From positions 1-64,000 of the forward strand of contig CAZWRV010000007.1 of assembly GCA_964636325.1 (NCBI GenBank): a stretch of 64,000 bases of DNA, read 5' to 3'. This document shows, one piece after another, positions 24,381-34,029 of this stretch (its first letter is position 1; the number at the start of each line of letters is the position of its first letter). The notes beneath the pieces were generated by a model. It did no database searches and had not been told where the DNA came from. It saw nothing but the letters and a program-made list of their open reading frames with translations. The translations under genes and the position numbers were made by a program. Source of the stretch: CAZWRV01 sp964636325 (GTDB taxonomy: Bacteria > Verrucomicrobiota > Lentisphaeria > Victivallales > GWF2-50-93).

Positions 24381-27098
24381 TCATTTCCGCATTTTGTAGC
24401 TGATGCTGCTCTTAAGGCTGAGATTCTCAACAGGAATTATGGTCTTGCCGGCGCTTTTCCCGTTGACTTCCAGCTCGGTTGTGACGCCGTCAAGCGGGTT
24501 GATTTGCGTCGCCACGGAAAGTTTTGAGGCGGAGAGCGACCAGGCACGGTTCTTCGTATCCACGACAAGCCTAAATGACGGACTTGTCCCTTTTGAGCTG
24601 GAATATGTATAGACACCATTCTTCGAAGACCATCCGGAATCTGGGGGACAGTCAAAAACAATCACGCTGTCGATCGTTACTTTCGCTGACTCTAACGCCA
24701 CGTCCGCCGTGAAAGGATATACGGAATTCTTGATGCTTATCTTGTCGTCGGCCTTTTTATTGTTGACATTGATCGAAACGGCAAAGGGCAGCATCGAAAC
24801 CGGCGCCCCGAATGACGCAGTGATTCTCATGTCTGATATCACATTTGCCACGGTCAGAGGATTTTCATTACCCCGGTAATCGCCAACCCAGCCTATGAAG
24901 ACATATCCTTTGTTGGGAACTGCTGTCACCGTAGAACAGTTTCCGCCGGACTGGACGGTCTGTGTCGTCTCACCCGACAAGGTGCCGTGCTGCGCGGAAG
25001 AAAACGAGACGGTATAGCTGTCCTTGTCCTCCGCGAATATCGCAGTCGCCGAGCCGTCGCCGTATGCCGTCAACGTGGTCGACGCTGAGAGCGGATTCGC
25101 CAGAATTGATTTGCCATATGTGATCCATTTCACGAAATGCCAGCCGTTCGCATCGGGGACATCCTTCAGCTTCACCTCCAATGTCGTCTTCTCTCCATAT
25201 TTTAAAATCATTCCGCCAGACGGAACCGCTTCGGCGATGTCCGCAGGCGATGCCGATATGTTCACCCGTATGCTGTCGGCCTCCGGCTTCAACGCCTGGC
25301 AGAATCCGATTATGTCAATGTGTCCGAAATCCGTGCTGGGATCTTCCCATTCATACTCCTCCCAGAGCCCCTTGCGCGCCTTTCCGATCCAAGTGGACTT
25401 CAGATCCTGCTCGAAATACGCCTCCAGGAAGCTTTTCCAGGTTGTCCCTGTCGCAAAATCGATCGTTTCTGCATTGTATTTCGGATCTATGCTCTTGTCG
25501 GGGAAGTAGATGTTCATGCCGAATATTTTACCATCCATGGAGCTGCTGTGGCGTTCGCAGATGACTGCCTGGCGGACAGACTGGCTGACCTTTTCAGCGG
25601 CGGCCTTCACCTTGCCCTTGTCGTTGTGGGAAAGGCGCATTGCGTCGGCCAGGATGCTTATGTCTCCTGACAGAGATTCAATTTTGCCGAGATCAATGGC
25701 CGCCTGGGTTGAATTGTAGAAAGGCGTGTATCTTTCGTTGTTGTCCATGAAGGTGTTGCAGACAAGCGAGCCTATTTCCGTTTCGGTAATGTCGCCCGGC
25801 CGGGCCTGCAAAGCCGAAAGCAGAGCGACATAGTCCCAGCCCCAGTAGTCCTCGGTGTTCTGGGAGCCGAGGAAGACTTTCGCGCCAGTATTTCGCAGCT
25901 GATATAGGACTTCTATCATATCCATGTCGCAGGCGTCGAAGCCGACGACAGCCAGATCCGCTGGCGCAAGATCAATCGCCTCCTGGATGGCCCGGTTGGA
26001 AAGATAAAGCTTGCCGTTGGTGTCGTCGCGTCCTCCCCCCTGCCTGGCTTCACTTGTTGCCCAGTTGTCATATTCTCCCTCGTCGATTTCCCATCCGAGT
26101 CCGTGGTTGCTGAACCCGAGGAAGTATCTGTCGGCCGGATAGTTGTCCATGGCCCAGCAGAGGAAATCGGCCAAAGTCGCCTTGTCGGCCATGTTGAGTT
26201 CGCCCAAGTCCTGGACTGCCGCCGAAGGAACCGGCTCCATTCCTTTGGTGACATAAAACCTCTTCGCATCAGTCCAATTCCCGAACCTGATGTCGTATGC
26301 CGGATGCCGGTCCACCTGTGCAACTATATTCACATCCGCATCGCTGCCTACGGAAGATATCGTGTTGAAGACATCGAGCTCGCAGTCCTCAAGATCATTG
26401 TCGCAGTCGATATATTTCATGAACGTCCACTTCTTCTTGGCGGGTGGGCTTTCTGAAACCGAGAATTGTCCGCTCGTCGAGCCAATTACCGCATCCGGGC
26501 TCCGCACTGTCACAGTGTAGTCGCCGCCGGGTTCAAAATCCGCAGGAACCGTCCATGAATAGCGCCCGTCCGAGGCAGGAATGTCGGACACGGACGCAAG
26601 CTGCTCGCCTGATTTCTTGACGATTAACCGCAATTCACCGTTTATCCCGTGCGACTCCCATGAAACATAATGGCTTGTGCCGCGCGCCCAGGTCTCTCCG
26701 CCCAGCGGCGCCCGGATTTTGAGGAATGGATCTGGATTGTCAACTATCGAGAAATCCTCGCCGGAAGCCTCCATTTCGAGCGGCCCGGAAAGCGAGATTT
26801 TCACGTAGAACGAAGTCAATGGCATTTCAAACGGTATTTCCCACTGCCATTTCCCGTCCTCCACCGGAATATTGTCTGCCTTGGCGAAACAAACCGTAGA
26901 ACCGTCCTTCTTGCGCTTCAATACCTCGACACAAACCGTCCCTGTGACATCTGACGATGTCCAGGTGATGTTTTGGGTCGAACCAATCATCCATGATTCC
27001 CCACCTGCCGGCGAAGTAAGATTGAACGACTGCTCCCCAAATACGAGCGGAGAGGCGGCAAAAAGGATAAGCAATTCAACCAGTGGCACAGTTCGCAT
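24381..27098 (-). CDS. Secreted clostripain-family (C11) cysteine peptidase, multidomain
   Basis: I start at the ATG at 27098 (905 residues) because it gives the signal peptide MRTVPLVELLILFAASPLVFG; the open frame further upstream is another gene's remnant in a different frame. Two N-terminal beta modules of the Kre9/Knh1 type follow (GGESWMIGSTQNITW and GGETWARGTSHYVSW). Then comes a C11 peptidase domain with the catalytic His in GFSNHGLGWE and Cys in VVGFDACDMDMIEV. An InlB-type beta repeat region (GYVFIGWVGDYRGNENPLT) and a beta-rich tail of about 135 residues complete it. Clostripain relatives cut after Arg or Lys and often self-activate. It should be extracellular or surface-attached. 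Confidence 0.85.
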   Translation of the reverse strand: MRTVPLVELLILFAASPLVFGEQSFNLTSPAGGESWMIGSTQNITWTSSDVTGTVCVEVLKRKKDGSTVCFAKADNIPVEDGKWQWEIPFEMPLTSFYVKISLSGPLEMEASGEDFSIVDNPDPFLKIRAPLGGETWARGTSHYVSWESHGINGELRLIVKKSGEQLASVSDIPASDGRYSWTVPADFEPGGDYTVTVRSPDAVIGSTSGQFSVSESPPAKKKWTFMKYIDCDNDLEDCELDVFNTISSVGSDADVNIVAQVDRHPAYDIRFGNWTDAKRFYVTKGMEPVPSAAVQDLGELNMADKATLADFLCWAMDNYPADRYFLGFSNHGLGWEIDEGEYDNWATSEARQGGGRDDTNGKLYLSNRAIQEAIDLAPADLAVVGFDACDMDMIEVLYQLRNTGAKVFLGSQNTEDYWGWDYVALLSALQARPGDITETEIGSLVCNTFMDNNERYTPFYNSTQAAIDLGKIESLSGDISILADAMRLSHNDKGKVKAAAEKVSQSVRQAVICERHSSSMDGKIFGMNIYFPDKSIDPKYNAETIDFATGTTWKSFLEAYFEQDLKSTWIGKARKGLWEEYEWEDPSTDFGHIDIIGFCQALKPEADSIRVNISASPADIAEAVPSGGMILKYGEKTTLEVKLKDVPDANGWHFVKWITYGKSILANPLSASTTLTAYGDGSATAIFAEDKDSYTVSFSSAQHGTLSGETTQTVQSGGNCSTVTAVPNKGYVFIGWVGDYRGNENPLTVANVISDMRITASFGAPVSMLPFAVSINVNNKKADDKISIKNSVYPFTADVALESAKVTIDSVIVFDCPPDSGWSSKNGVYTYSSSKGTSPSFRLVVDTKNRAWSLSASKLSVATQINPLDGVTTELEVNGKSAGKTIIPVENLSLKSSISYKMRK

Positions 27099-27115
27099 GG
27101 CAATCGCCTCAGTAA

Positions 27116-27275
27116 TTATTGGAAATCCCTCGGAATTGTCTCCGCCCAGGTCTTCTCCTTCGCCAACTTCCCGTTCTTGATAAGCGTACGCTTGATGTTC
27201 AGGAAGAAGCTGTCCTTGTCGGATCTTATGTCGAACACAACATACAGACAAGAAATGCAAATCCCACTTTATAAT
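27116..27275 (-). pseudogene. Possible gene remnant, C-terminal fragment
   Basis: Between the asparagine synthetase stop and the peptidase start the minus strand has a frame with protein-like sequence, CLYVVFDIRSDKDSFFLNI and KRTLIKNGKLAKEKTWAE, ending IPRDFQ and TAA at 27116-27118. An in-frame TAA near 27276 precedes it, and GTG near 27243 is the only start candidate. It reads like the last 40-50 residues of a lost gene. It could equally be chance. Confidence 0.35.
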
Positions 27276-27285
27276 CCTTACAGAC

Positions 27286-29190
27286 TTAAAAACAAAACTG
27301 GAATATCTTCATCCATTTACTAACGGATAAAATCCTCCATATTACCGGATCAAGGTGCGACTTTCCGGCAATATAGGCTTCAAAAGAGTCACAGCATCTT
27401 TTCGAGTCCGCGAAAGGTAGTTCTGCGAAATTCGCAATTTCTGAACGGAAGAAATCCTTCAATCCGCTCTTCGCCCACATCGCGACCGGACTCGAATAGC
27501 CCTGCTTGTCCACGCGCTCTGCTATTTTTGATGGAATCACCTGCTTGGCAGACTCCCGAAGCACCCGTTTTGTATGCCCACCGGAAATCTTCAGTTCAGA
27601 AGGCAGCTTCAAGCAGAATTCCACAAGCCGGTAGTCAAGGAACGGAACTCTCGCCTCTCTCGAATGGGCCATCGAATTTCTGTCGACATTATGAAGTATG
27701 TAACGAAGAATCTTAAACCTGTTTCTATGAAGCTCCGCGACAGTCGGTTCCTCTCGTCGTATCGCAATAGGAGGAGTCCTGAAAGCTTTTCCCGCCCGGC
27801 ACCCCGCGCATGCCCTGCAACTCCTAAGTTCGTCTTTTTCCAGTAGTGTTTCCGGCCTCAAAAGCGGATTTGGCGGATATTTGACGGACGACGGAAAATT
27901 CACCCTAAGCATCTTCCTGACAATTATCTTCCAAGGTTCATCATGGAATTTCTGGAATGTCTTCAGCTGCTTGATGAAAGTATAAGGACGACTATGTAGC
28001 GTTTCGTTTAAAAACGCCCAGTGGAAGTCCCCATAGCCGCACATTATCTCGTCGCCGCCCTGACCTTCGACTATCACCTTGCGGGCATCATTCTCCTCCT
28101 TTATCCTTTGGTACAGCAGCCAATGGACCGTCGGTGAACCATGCAGGACTGGAACATCGTTGTGCCATATCACCTTGTCGATTTTCGCCGCAACATCTTC
28201 CGGCTTTGGAAAGTGAAGGCATGAATCCGCACCGGTGAACTTGAGCATCTCATTTATATATTCGCGCTCGTCGATGTCGCTTCCATCATAACAGGTAGAA
28301 TAAGTCTTGAGATGCTCGGAGCGTTCGCCTGGCATGAGATGCGCGAGCCCAACTAGAGTCGATGAATCGATTCCCCCGGAAAGCAGAAAGCCTACAGGCA
28401 CATCCGAACGCAACCTCAATTTCACCGAATCCTGCAGCAGCCTGCGAAATTCGCAGACCGCGTCTTCGAAGCCAATCTTTAGCCTCGGTTCGAAAAAAGG
28501 CGGCTCATACCATTTTTCAATTTTGAATCCGTTGCCTGGTCTCCATTTCTTCAAATCTATTTCCGTGAAGCATCCCGGCTCGATTTCATGTACACCCTTC
28601 CACATCGTATCATCGTCGAATTCGAAGTCTCCGCTGTTCAGGAAATGATACAGCTTGATCCTGTTGACTTCAGGTTTGAAGTCCGGAATCGAAACAAACT
28701 GCTTTATCTCCGAGGCGATACGGAAGCATTTCGGGGTGTTGACGTAGTAGGCCGGCTTGATCCCGAACCTGTCACGGGCGATGAACAGCCGTTTTTCAGA
28801 ATCGTCGTATATGACGAAGGCGAACATGCCGTTAAACTTGTGAAGGCAGTTCCGCCCCCATTTATTATAAGCCGCAAGTATGACCTCGGTGTCGCATGAC
28901 GACTTGAAGCCGAATCCCTCCCCTTCCAACTCCTTGCGAATTTCACGGTAGTTGTAAATCTCGCCGTTGAATACAATCCACAGCCTTCCTTTATCATAGG
29001 ACATCGGCTGATGCCCGCTTTCGGACAAGTCGATGATGGAAAGCCGACGGTGGCCAAGGCTCAGCTTCGCAGTTCCGCAGTCGAATGTCTCCACGCCAAA
29101 CCCGTCCGGCCCGCGATGCCTTATAGTCTCCAGCGCCGGATGATCCGCGCCTATGGATTCGTCGCTAATATTTAAAAGTATGCCGCACAT
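27286..29190 (-). CDS. asnB: Glutamine-hydrolysing asparagine synthetase-like amidotransferase
   Basis: The 634-residue product starts MCGILLNISD with Cys2 in place. The amidotransferase domain shows HRGPDGFG near 25-32, LGHRRLSIIDLSESGHQPM near 45-63 and VFNGEIYNYREIRKELE near 73-89. The pyrophosphatase loop SGGIDSS is at 271-277, and NSMAHSREARVPFLD marks the C-terminal synthetase domain. It is four bases downstream of another asparagine synthetase gene, so the pair is translated together. As they differ throughout, they are probably paralogues with different acceptors rather than a recent duplication. Two copies of the 15-bp palindrome lie in this gene, including a perfect one. Confidence 0.9.
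   Translation of the reverse strand: MCGILLNISDESIGADHPALETIRHRGPDGFGVETFDCGTAKLSLGHRRLSIIDLSESGHQPMSYDKGRLWIVFNGEIYNYREIRKELEGEGFGFKSSCDTEVILAAYNKWGRNCLHKFNGMFAFVIYDDSEKRLFIARDRFGIKPAYYVNTPKCFRIASEIKQFVSIPDFKPEVNRIKLYHFLNSGDFEFDDDTMWKGVHEIEPGCFTEIDLKKWRPGNGFKIEKWYEPPFFEPRLKIGFEDAVCEFRRLLQDSVKLRLRSDVPVGFLLSGGIDSSTLVGLAHLMPGERSEHLKTYSTCYDGSDIDEREYINEMLKFTGADSCLHFPKPEDVAAKIDKVIWHNDVPVLHGSPTVHWLLYQRIKEENDARKVIVEGQGGDEIMCGYGDFHWAFLNETLHSRPYTFIKQLKTFQKFHDEPWKIIVRKMLRVNFPSSVKYPPNPLLRPETLLEKDELRSCRACAGCRAGKAFRTPPIAIRREEPTVAELHRNRFKILRYILHNVDRNSMAHSREARVPFLDYRLVEFCLKLPSELKISGGHTKRVLRESAKQVIPSKIAERVDKQGYSSPVAMWAKSGLKDFFRSEIANFAELPFADSKRCCDSFEAYIAGKSHLDPVIWRILSVSKWMKIFQFCF
27423..27437. repeat. 15-bp palindrome copy in asparagine synthetase gene
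   Basis: CTGCGAAATTCGCAA, one mismatch to the consensus, encoding Ile-Ala-Asn-Phe-Ala-Glu near the C-terminus of the protein. Confidence 0.7.
28442..28456. repeat. 15-bp palindrome, perfect copy, different codon register
   Basis: CTGCGAAATTCGCAG matches the consensus exactly. Here the coding strand is read as Cys-Glu-Phe-Arg-Arg, a different register from the more common Ala-Lys-Phe-Ala reading. Confidence 0.75.
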
Positions 29191-29194
29191 GTGC

Positions 29195-31057
29195 TCAGGC
29201 GAACTTTTTCCATCCGCCGTCGAAAAATATCCTGTGCCAGAGTTCCAGGTTCAGGTATGTCCAGAGGAATGAACAGCTCTTTTCCTTGTATTGGCCAGCC
29301 TTGTGGGCCTTGTATATAGAGCTGAAGTGCTTGAAGTTCACGAAATCCCGCTGCCTGAAAGCCATTGAATTTGCAATATCGTCGAAGAAGCTCGAATATT
29401 CGCCCTTGTTCCTCATCCATTCGTCGAGAGGCATTCCGAAGCCGATCTTCTTCCTGTAAATCTGATCCTTGTCGATATATTTCTCCGCGATTTTTTTGAG
29501 AACGGCCTTTTTCTCCCCTTTGTAAACCCTCTGGCTGTATGGAATGGAATTCGCGAGCCTGAACATTGGGACGGTGCAGTAGGGCACCCTAAGCTCCATG
29601 GCGGAGGCCATGCCTATTCTGTCGGCCCGCCAGAACCATTGCGGCAAATCGCAGAGCTGATCCTGAAGAATTGCCTCGTTCAAAATGTTCCCTGAAGCGA
29701 GCCGTTCGACATCCTTCCGGTAGTGCATGTAGGAGTCGTCGCCAAGAAGAAGCTGGTCCACCAGGTTCAGATCCGCATATGTCAAGACATACATTGGTGG
29801 ATTGTATTTGGTGATTTTGAACACGTCTCGTCCTTTGTTGAACGGCCATAGGTGGTAGAGCTTCTTCCTTGTTTCCGGATGTTTGTAAAGCCAGTTCCGA
29901 CTCCTCAAAACGTCAAGAGATATCTTGTTGAACCTTGCATATCCGAGAAAGGATTCGTCAGCTCCCTCCCCGGTAAGCATGACAGTAATGTATTTCTTGG
30001 CCTGGCCGGTGAGGAAATAGGTGGCGACGGTGTTCGGATCGTTCAGAGGGTGCTCGTAATGCCACAGCGTCTTTTCTATAAGTTCCGTGAAGGCTTTCTC
30101 GCCGAACGGATAGTCGTGGTGCTCGGTATGATACCTTTCCGATACGCGTTTCTGGTATTCGGATTCGTCAAAGGCCGTTTCGCCGAATGAAATCGAAAAG
30201 GAATGGAGCTTCTTGCCGCTCTCCATGGAAGCCAGCGCGGTAATCAGGCTCGAATCCACGCCCCCGCTGAGCTGCACGCCAAGCTCGACATCGCTTCGCA
30301 GATGTATCTTAACGCTTTCCTTCAATTCCTCCTCCACTTCCTCGCATGTCTTCTCGAATGGACGGCGCATTTCAAGATTCATGGTGGAGACAAGGTTGAA
30401 GTATTCGTGCTCCTCCAGCCTCCCAAGCTCCCAGTTCGCGTAAAAGCCCGGGCGGAGGCTCTTCACGCCCTCGAACATGGTCTCCTTGCCGATCACTGAC
30501 CTGAACACAAGATATTCGTTGAAGCTGTTGCAGTCAGGAGAAAGCTCGGTATAAGGAAGGAGCGACTTGATTTCGCTGCAGAAGATGAGGTATTCCTGGT
30601 CCTCGAAATAAAAGAGGGGTTTGATGCCGAGAGGATCCCTGAAGGCCACCACCGTCCTCCTTTTGAGATCTGCCACGGCAAATGCGAACATTCCGACGAA
30701 CTTGTCCACGCATTTCTCTCCCCAAGCCTTGTAGGCGTTTAGAATCACTTCAGTGTCGGTGTCGGAAAAAAACGCGAACCCCTTCGAAACAAGTTCTTCC
30801 CGGATCTCCCGGTAGTTGTATATTTCTCCGTTGAAGACAATTGCATACCTTTTGTCGGCGCAGAGCATAGGCTGATGCCCCTTTGCCGACAGGTCAAGTA
30901 TGCTCAGCCGCCTGAAGCCCATCGACAGCCATTCGGGCGCCGAGAAATAACCTTCATCGTCCGGCCCCCTGTGGACAATCAACGAAGTCATCCGCTTCAA
31001 TGTCCCGTCAGGAAAGGGCTGTCCTCTTTTGGATACGACTGTTATAAAACCGCACAT
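29195..31057 (-). CDS. asnB: Glutamine-hydrolysing asparagine synthetase-like amidotransferase
   Basis: The 620-residue product starts MCGFITVVSK with the catalytic Cys2. Amidotransferase motifs are present (HRGPDDEGYF near 29-38, VFNGEIYNYREIREEL near 74-89), then the pyrophosphatase loop SGGVDSS at 264-270, TGEGADESFLGY, and the C-terminal MASAMELRVPY segment. It probably makes a carboxamide with glutamine nitrogen, perhaps on a sugar acid given its place directly after the ABC exporter gene (one base apart) and before a second synthetase gene (four bases). The three genes form a tight translational unit. Confidence 0.9.
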   Translation of the reverse strand: MCGFITVVSKRGQPFPDGTLKRMTSLIVHRGPDDEGYFSAPEWLSMGFRRLSILDLSAKGHQPMLCADKRYAIVFNGEIYNYREIREELVSKGFAFFSDTDTEVILNAYKAWGEKCVDKFVGMFAFAVADLKRRTVVAFRDPLGIKPLFYFEDQEYLIFCSEIKSLLPYTELSPDCNSFNEYLVFRSVIGKETMFEGVKSLRPGFYANWELGRLEEHEYFNLVSTMNLEMRRPFEKTCEEVEEELKESVKIHLRSDVELGVQLSGGVDSSLITALASMESGKKLHSFSISFGETAFDESEYQKRVSERYHTEHHDYPFGEKAFTELIEKTLWHYEHPLNDPNTVATYFLTGQAKKYITVMLTGEGADESFLGYARFNKISLDVLRSRNWLYKHPETRKKLYHLWPFNKGRDVFKITKYNPPMYVLTYADLNLVDQLLLGDDSYMHYRKDVERLASGNILNEAILQDQLCDLPQWFWRADRIGMASAMELRVPYCTVPMFRLANSIPYSQRVYKGEKKAVLKKIAEKYIDKDQIYRKKIGFGMPLDEWMRNKGEYSSFFDDIANSMAFRQRDFVNFKHFSSIYKAHKAGQYKEKSCSFLWTYLNLELWHRIFFDGGWKKFA

Positions 31058-32833
31058 CTACGCTTCCCCTAGCGACTGCCTGTCAACCATCTGCCTGAAC
31101 TTGCCGCCTCTGCGGTAAAGTTCGTCGTATGTGCCTGATTCCACCACATATCCCTTGTCAAGGACATAGATTATGTCGCAGCTCTTTATCGTGGAAAGGC
31201 GGTGGGCAATTATTATCAGGGTCTTCCTTCCATGGTATTTCTCGATACTTTCATGTATGAACTGCTCTGTCTCCGAATCCATGGAGCTGGTGGCCTCGTC
31301 AAGAATCATGATCGGCGGATCCCTGAAGAACTCCCTTGCTATTGAAATCCTCTGCCTCTGCCCACCGGAAATGTTCAATCCGCTGTCGCCGAGCACTGTC
31401 TCATATTTTTTAGGCATATCCTCTATGAAGCCGTGCGCATGTGACAGTTTTGCCGCATCTACCACCTTTGACGTTCCGCCATCGCTACACCACAGGGAGA
31501 TATTGTTCGCCACCGTGTCGTTGAAAATGACTGATTCCTGCGTGACATAGCCTATCCCGCGGCGCAATTCACGCAGGTTCATTTTTCCGTATTCGACACC
31601 GCCCAAGGCTATCTCGCCCGACACCGGCCTTAATATCCCTGTTATCAGATTTACCAGCGTAGATTTTCCCGCGCCAGAACCGCCCACAAAGGCGACCGAT
31701 GAGCATGGAGGGATTTCCAGGCTGACATCTTTCAATACCGCCTCCTTGCCTGAGCTATATGCGAACTTAACATCCCTGAATTCCATTTTGCCTCCAAAGT
31801 CCGGCTTCGAAAGGCTGTCGCTTGGAGGTTCCTGGTTCGAAATGAGGGCCTTGTCCAAATCCTCATAGATGATTATTGCTCCTGCCGAACTGAGGAATTT
31901 CTGATACGAAGACGGAATCGCTATGAACTTCTGCGCCGCCGCATACAGGAACGCCAGCGTCGAAACCGCCACAATCACCGGAACGCCCATGAATACCACC
32001 TGCCAGTATATCAACGCCGCTATAAAAGCCACCGCAAAAGGGGTCACCCCATAGGAGCTGAGTCCGCTCCAGAACGCCAGCCTAACTATCAGATGCGCAA
32101 TCCTCCTGCTGGACTGCATCAGCTTCTCGACAACGGCCGGATATGTCTCTGTAGACTTCAGATACTTCAGGTTAGATATCATTTGGATTATTATCGCATT
32201 CAAACCCGAATATTCGTTCACATTGTCCACCGAAATCTCCCTCGATTTGCGGTTTATCAGCTTCACTAAAACGAGCAGAGGCAGTCCGAAAAGCATCATT
32301 ATCAAGGAAAGGAGAGGATTCACAAGAAACGCTATCAGGAGATAGCTGGCAGCAAAGAAAATACTCAACGTGATGTCCGCATACAGCTTGAACGACTGCG
32401 CCACAACCCTGACCTGGGATACGATCACATTGTTCAAATAGCCGATGTTCTGAGTGAGGAAATATTCGAACTTCGAATTTACAAGCCTTTTTACGGCTCC
32501 TGGCTGCAGCTCCATAAGTATCTCCGCCTGCAGCTTCGCTACAAAAAGCATCGAACCCATGAGAAGAATACCGCTGGTGAAAAAAGCAAGCACCGCAAAC
32601 AGCAGCAGAACCCCAAGAATTTCCTTATCCCCTTCGTAGCCCAGGTAGCTGACGACAGCAAAGACAGTCCGTGTGAAGAAATTATCTCCGCTTGTCCCTA
32701 TCTGTAGAACTGAAATTATCGCCCCCGCCGCGCCCATCTGAGCGCCCGCCGCGATAATGTCGATGATGAACAAGAGTATTATCCTGCCCCCCGTCAGCGA
32801 ATAGTAGAATTTGAAATATTTGATAAGATTCAT
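31058..32833 (-). CDS. ABC exporter, MsbA/lipid-linked glycan flippase type
   Basis: The 591-residue product is a half-size ABC exporter: six membrane helices in about 1-320, then an ATPase domain with Walker A GGSGAGKST near 386-394, signature LNISGGQRQRISIARE, Walker B ILDEATSSMDSET and the switch His in IIAHRLSTIKSCD. It would work as a homodimer in the inner membrane. In glycan loci such proteins flip lipid-linked oligosaccharides (PglK type) or lipids. With glycosyltransferases on both sides, glycan flipping is the natural inference. Its ATG overlaps the stop of the upstream GT4 gene by four bases. Confidence 0.9.
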   Translation of the reverse strand: MNLIKYFKFYYSLTGGRIILLFIIDIIAAGAQMGAAGAIISVLQIGTSGDNFFTRTVFAVVSYLGYEGDKEILGVLLLFAVLAFFTSGILLMGSMLFVAKLQAEILMELQPGAVKRLVNSKFEYFLTQNIGYLNNVIVSQVRVVAQSFKLYADITLSIFFAASYLLIAFLVNPLLSLIMMLFGLPLLVLVKLINRKSREISVDNVNEYSGLNAIIIQMISNLKYLKSTETYPAVVEKLMQSSRRIAHLIVRLAFWSGLSSYGVTPFAVAFIAALIYWQVVFMGVPVIVAVSTLAFLYAAAQKFIAIPSSYQKFLSSAGAIIIYEDLDKALISNQEPPSDSLSKPDFGGKMEFRDVKFAYSSGKEAVLKDVSLEIPPCSSVAFVGGSGAGKSTLVNLITGILRPVSGEIALGGVEYGKMNLRELRRGIGYVTQESVIFNDTVANNISLWCSDGGTSKVVDAAKLSHAHGFIEDMPKKYETVLGDSGLNISGGQRQRISIAREFFRDPPIMILDEATSSMDSETEQFIHESIEKYHGRKTLIIIAHRLSTIKSCDIIYVLDKGYVVESGTYDELYRRGGKFRQMVDRQSLGEA

Positions 32834-34029
32834 TTAGTCAGCCTTGAAATAATCCTGAGATATTCGTCGTCAATGACTTTGTTCCCGGCAACCTTGAGTA
32901 TCTTTTCGGCTTCATCAAGTCGGACTTCATTTGGAATTTCAATCGCCTCCTTAATTTTTCCCGCAAATTCCACAGGGTCGCTGCCGCACAAAAAACCGTT
33001 ACGGCCTTCCTTAATCCAAAGGTCAGTAACACCTGCAATCCTGTTAGCCACCACCGGCGTCCCGCAGGCTATGCTCTCAAGCAAAGGCGTCCCTAGTCCT
33101 TCCTGCAAAGATGGGAAAGCATACGCGTCGGCGGCCTGATAGTATTCAGCGACATTGTTGATAAATCCCCTTAGTACAAACGCCCTTCCGGAAAGACCCA
33201 GTTCGGAAATCTTTCTCTCGAGTTCCTCGGCCAGGCCGCAGCTTTGTGGCGCCTCCGGTCCGGTCTCCAACACCGGCCCCCCGACAATAAGCTTGAATTC
33301 CTCTGGCAGATGGCTCAATACCTCCGCGAGAAAAATATGGTTCTTCGAAGGCCTGAATTTCGCTATGTATGCAATGACTTTGTCATCCGGGCCAAATTTG
33401 CTCAACTTCGAACGCAGCTCGCTCCTTCTTTCACGACCAACGGGATGAAACAACTTCTCATCAACAGGATTCGGCCTGCACCATATATCCCTAGCCTCAA
33501 TCCCCTCGTCAAGGCAAAGCTTCATCAGCTTTTCAGAAATGCACACGAAACAGTATTTTGCCAAAGGTCTATTGCTGTAGGCCAGGCTCCAAGGCCAGGG
33601 CACATAATAAAAGGGATTCGACAGGTCCGTCACAAGTTCAATTATAAGAGGTATGCTGTTTTTGATAGCATAATCTATCGCAACTACCGTCACGTAGCTC
33701 TGTCCAAACACATGCACCAAGTCAGGCCGATCAGGACGCGAATTCAAAAACAGACCCGTCGCACCGCTTTCAGCCTGAAAATTCCTGAAGTTCCGCCAAT
33801 ATGCACAGCAACATGATGCCGAATCGGGATATGGCTTGCAGGAAATCCTGTTAATCTCAAGCCCATCATATTCATACTTCATGCTGCTGTTTTCGGAAAC
33901 TGATCCGGCAAGAACTGTCAGCTTTATAGAAGAATCTTTGGATGTCAGCCTCTTATAAAGGTTGTGCGCTCTGTACCCGGCTCCAGAATATTCCGGCATG
34001 TATTTGCTGCAGGCAAGAAGTATCTTCAT
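32830..34029 (-). CDS. GT4 family glycosyltransferase
   Basis: The 399-residue product has a GT-B layout with KILLACSKYMPEYSGAGYRA at the N-terminus (acceptor glycine loop YSGAGYRA), AYIAKFRPSKNHIFLAEVL opening the donor domain, and AFPSLQEGLGTPLLESIACG with the E-x7-E pair. It should add a sugar to a lipid-linked glycan. It overlaps the exporter gene downstream and the GIY-YIG gene upstream by four bases each, so it is part of one translational chain. Confidence 0.9.
   Translation of the reverse strand: MKILLACSKYMPEYSGAGYRAHNLYKRLTSKDSSIKLTVLAGSVSENSSMKYEYDGLEINRISCKPYPDSASCCCAYWRNFRNFQAESGATGLFLNSRPDRPDLVHVFGQSYVTVVAIDYAIKNSIPLIIELVTDLSNPFYYVPWPWSLAYSNRPLAKYCFVCISEKLMKLCLDEGIEARDIWCRPNPVDEKLFHPVGRERRSELRSKLSKFGPDDKVIAYIAKFRPSKNHIFLAEVLSHLPEEFKLIVGGPVLETGPEAPQSCGLAEELERKISELGLSGRAFVLRGFINNVAEYYQAADAYAFPSLQEGLGTPLLESIACGTPVVANRIAGVTDLWIKEGRNGFLCGSDPVEFAGKIKEAIEIPNEVRLDEAEKILKVAGNKVIDDEYLRIISRLTK

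Noticed and set aside
28934..28948. Another near copy of the 15-bp palindrome (TTGCGAATTTCACGG)
   Set aside because: Three mismatches, and it encodes the conserved REIRKEL segment of asparagine synthetases, so the likeness is explained by coding constraint.
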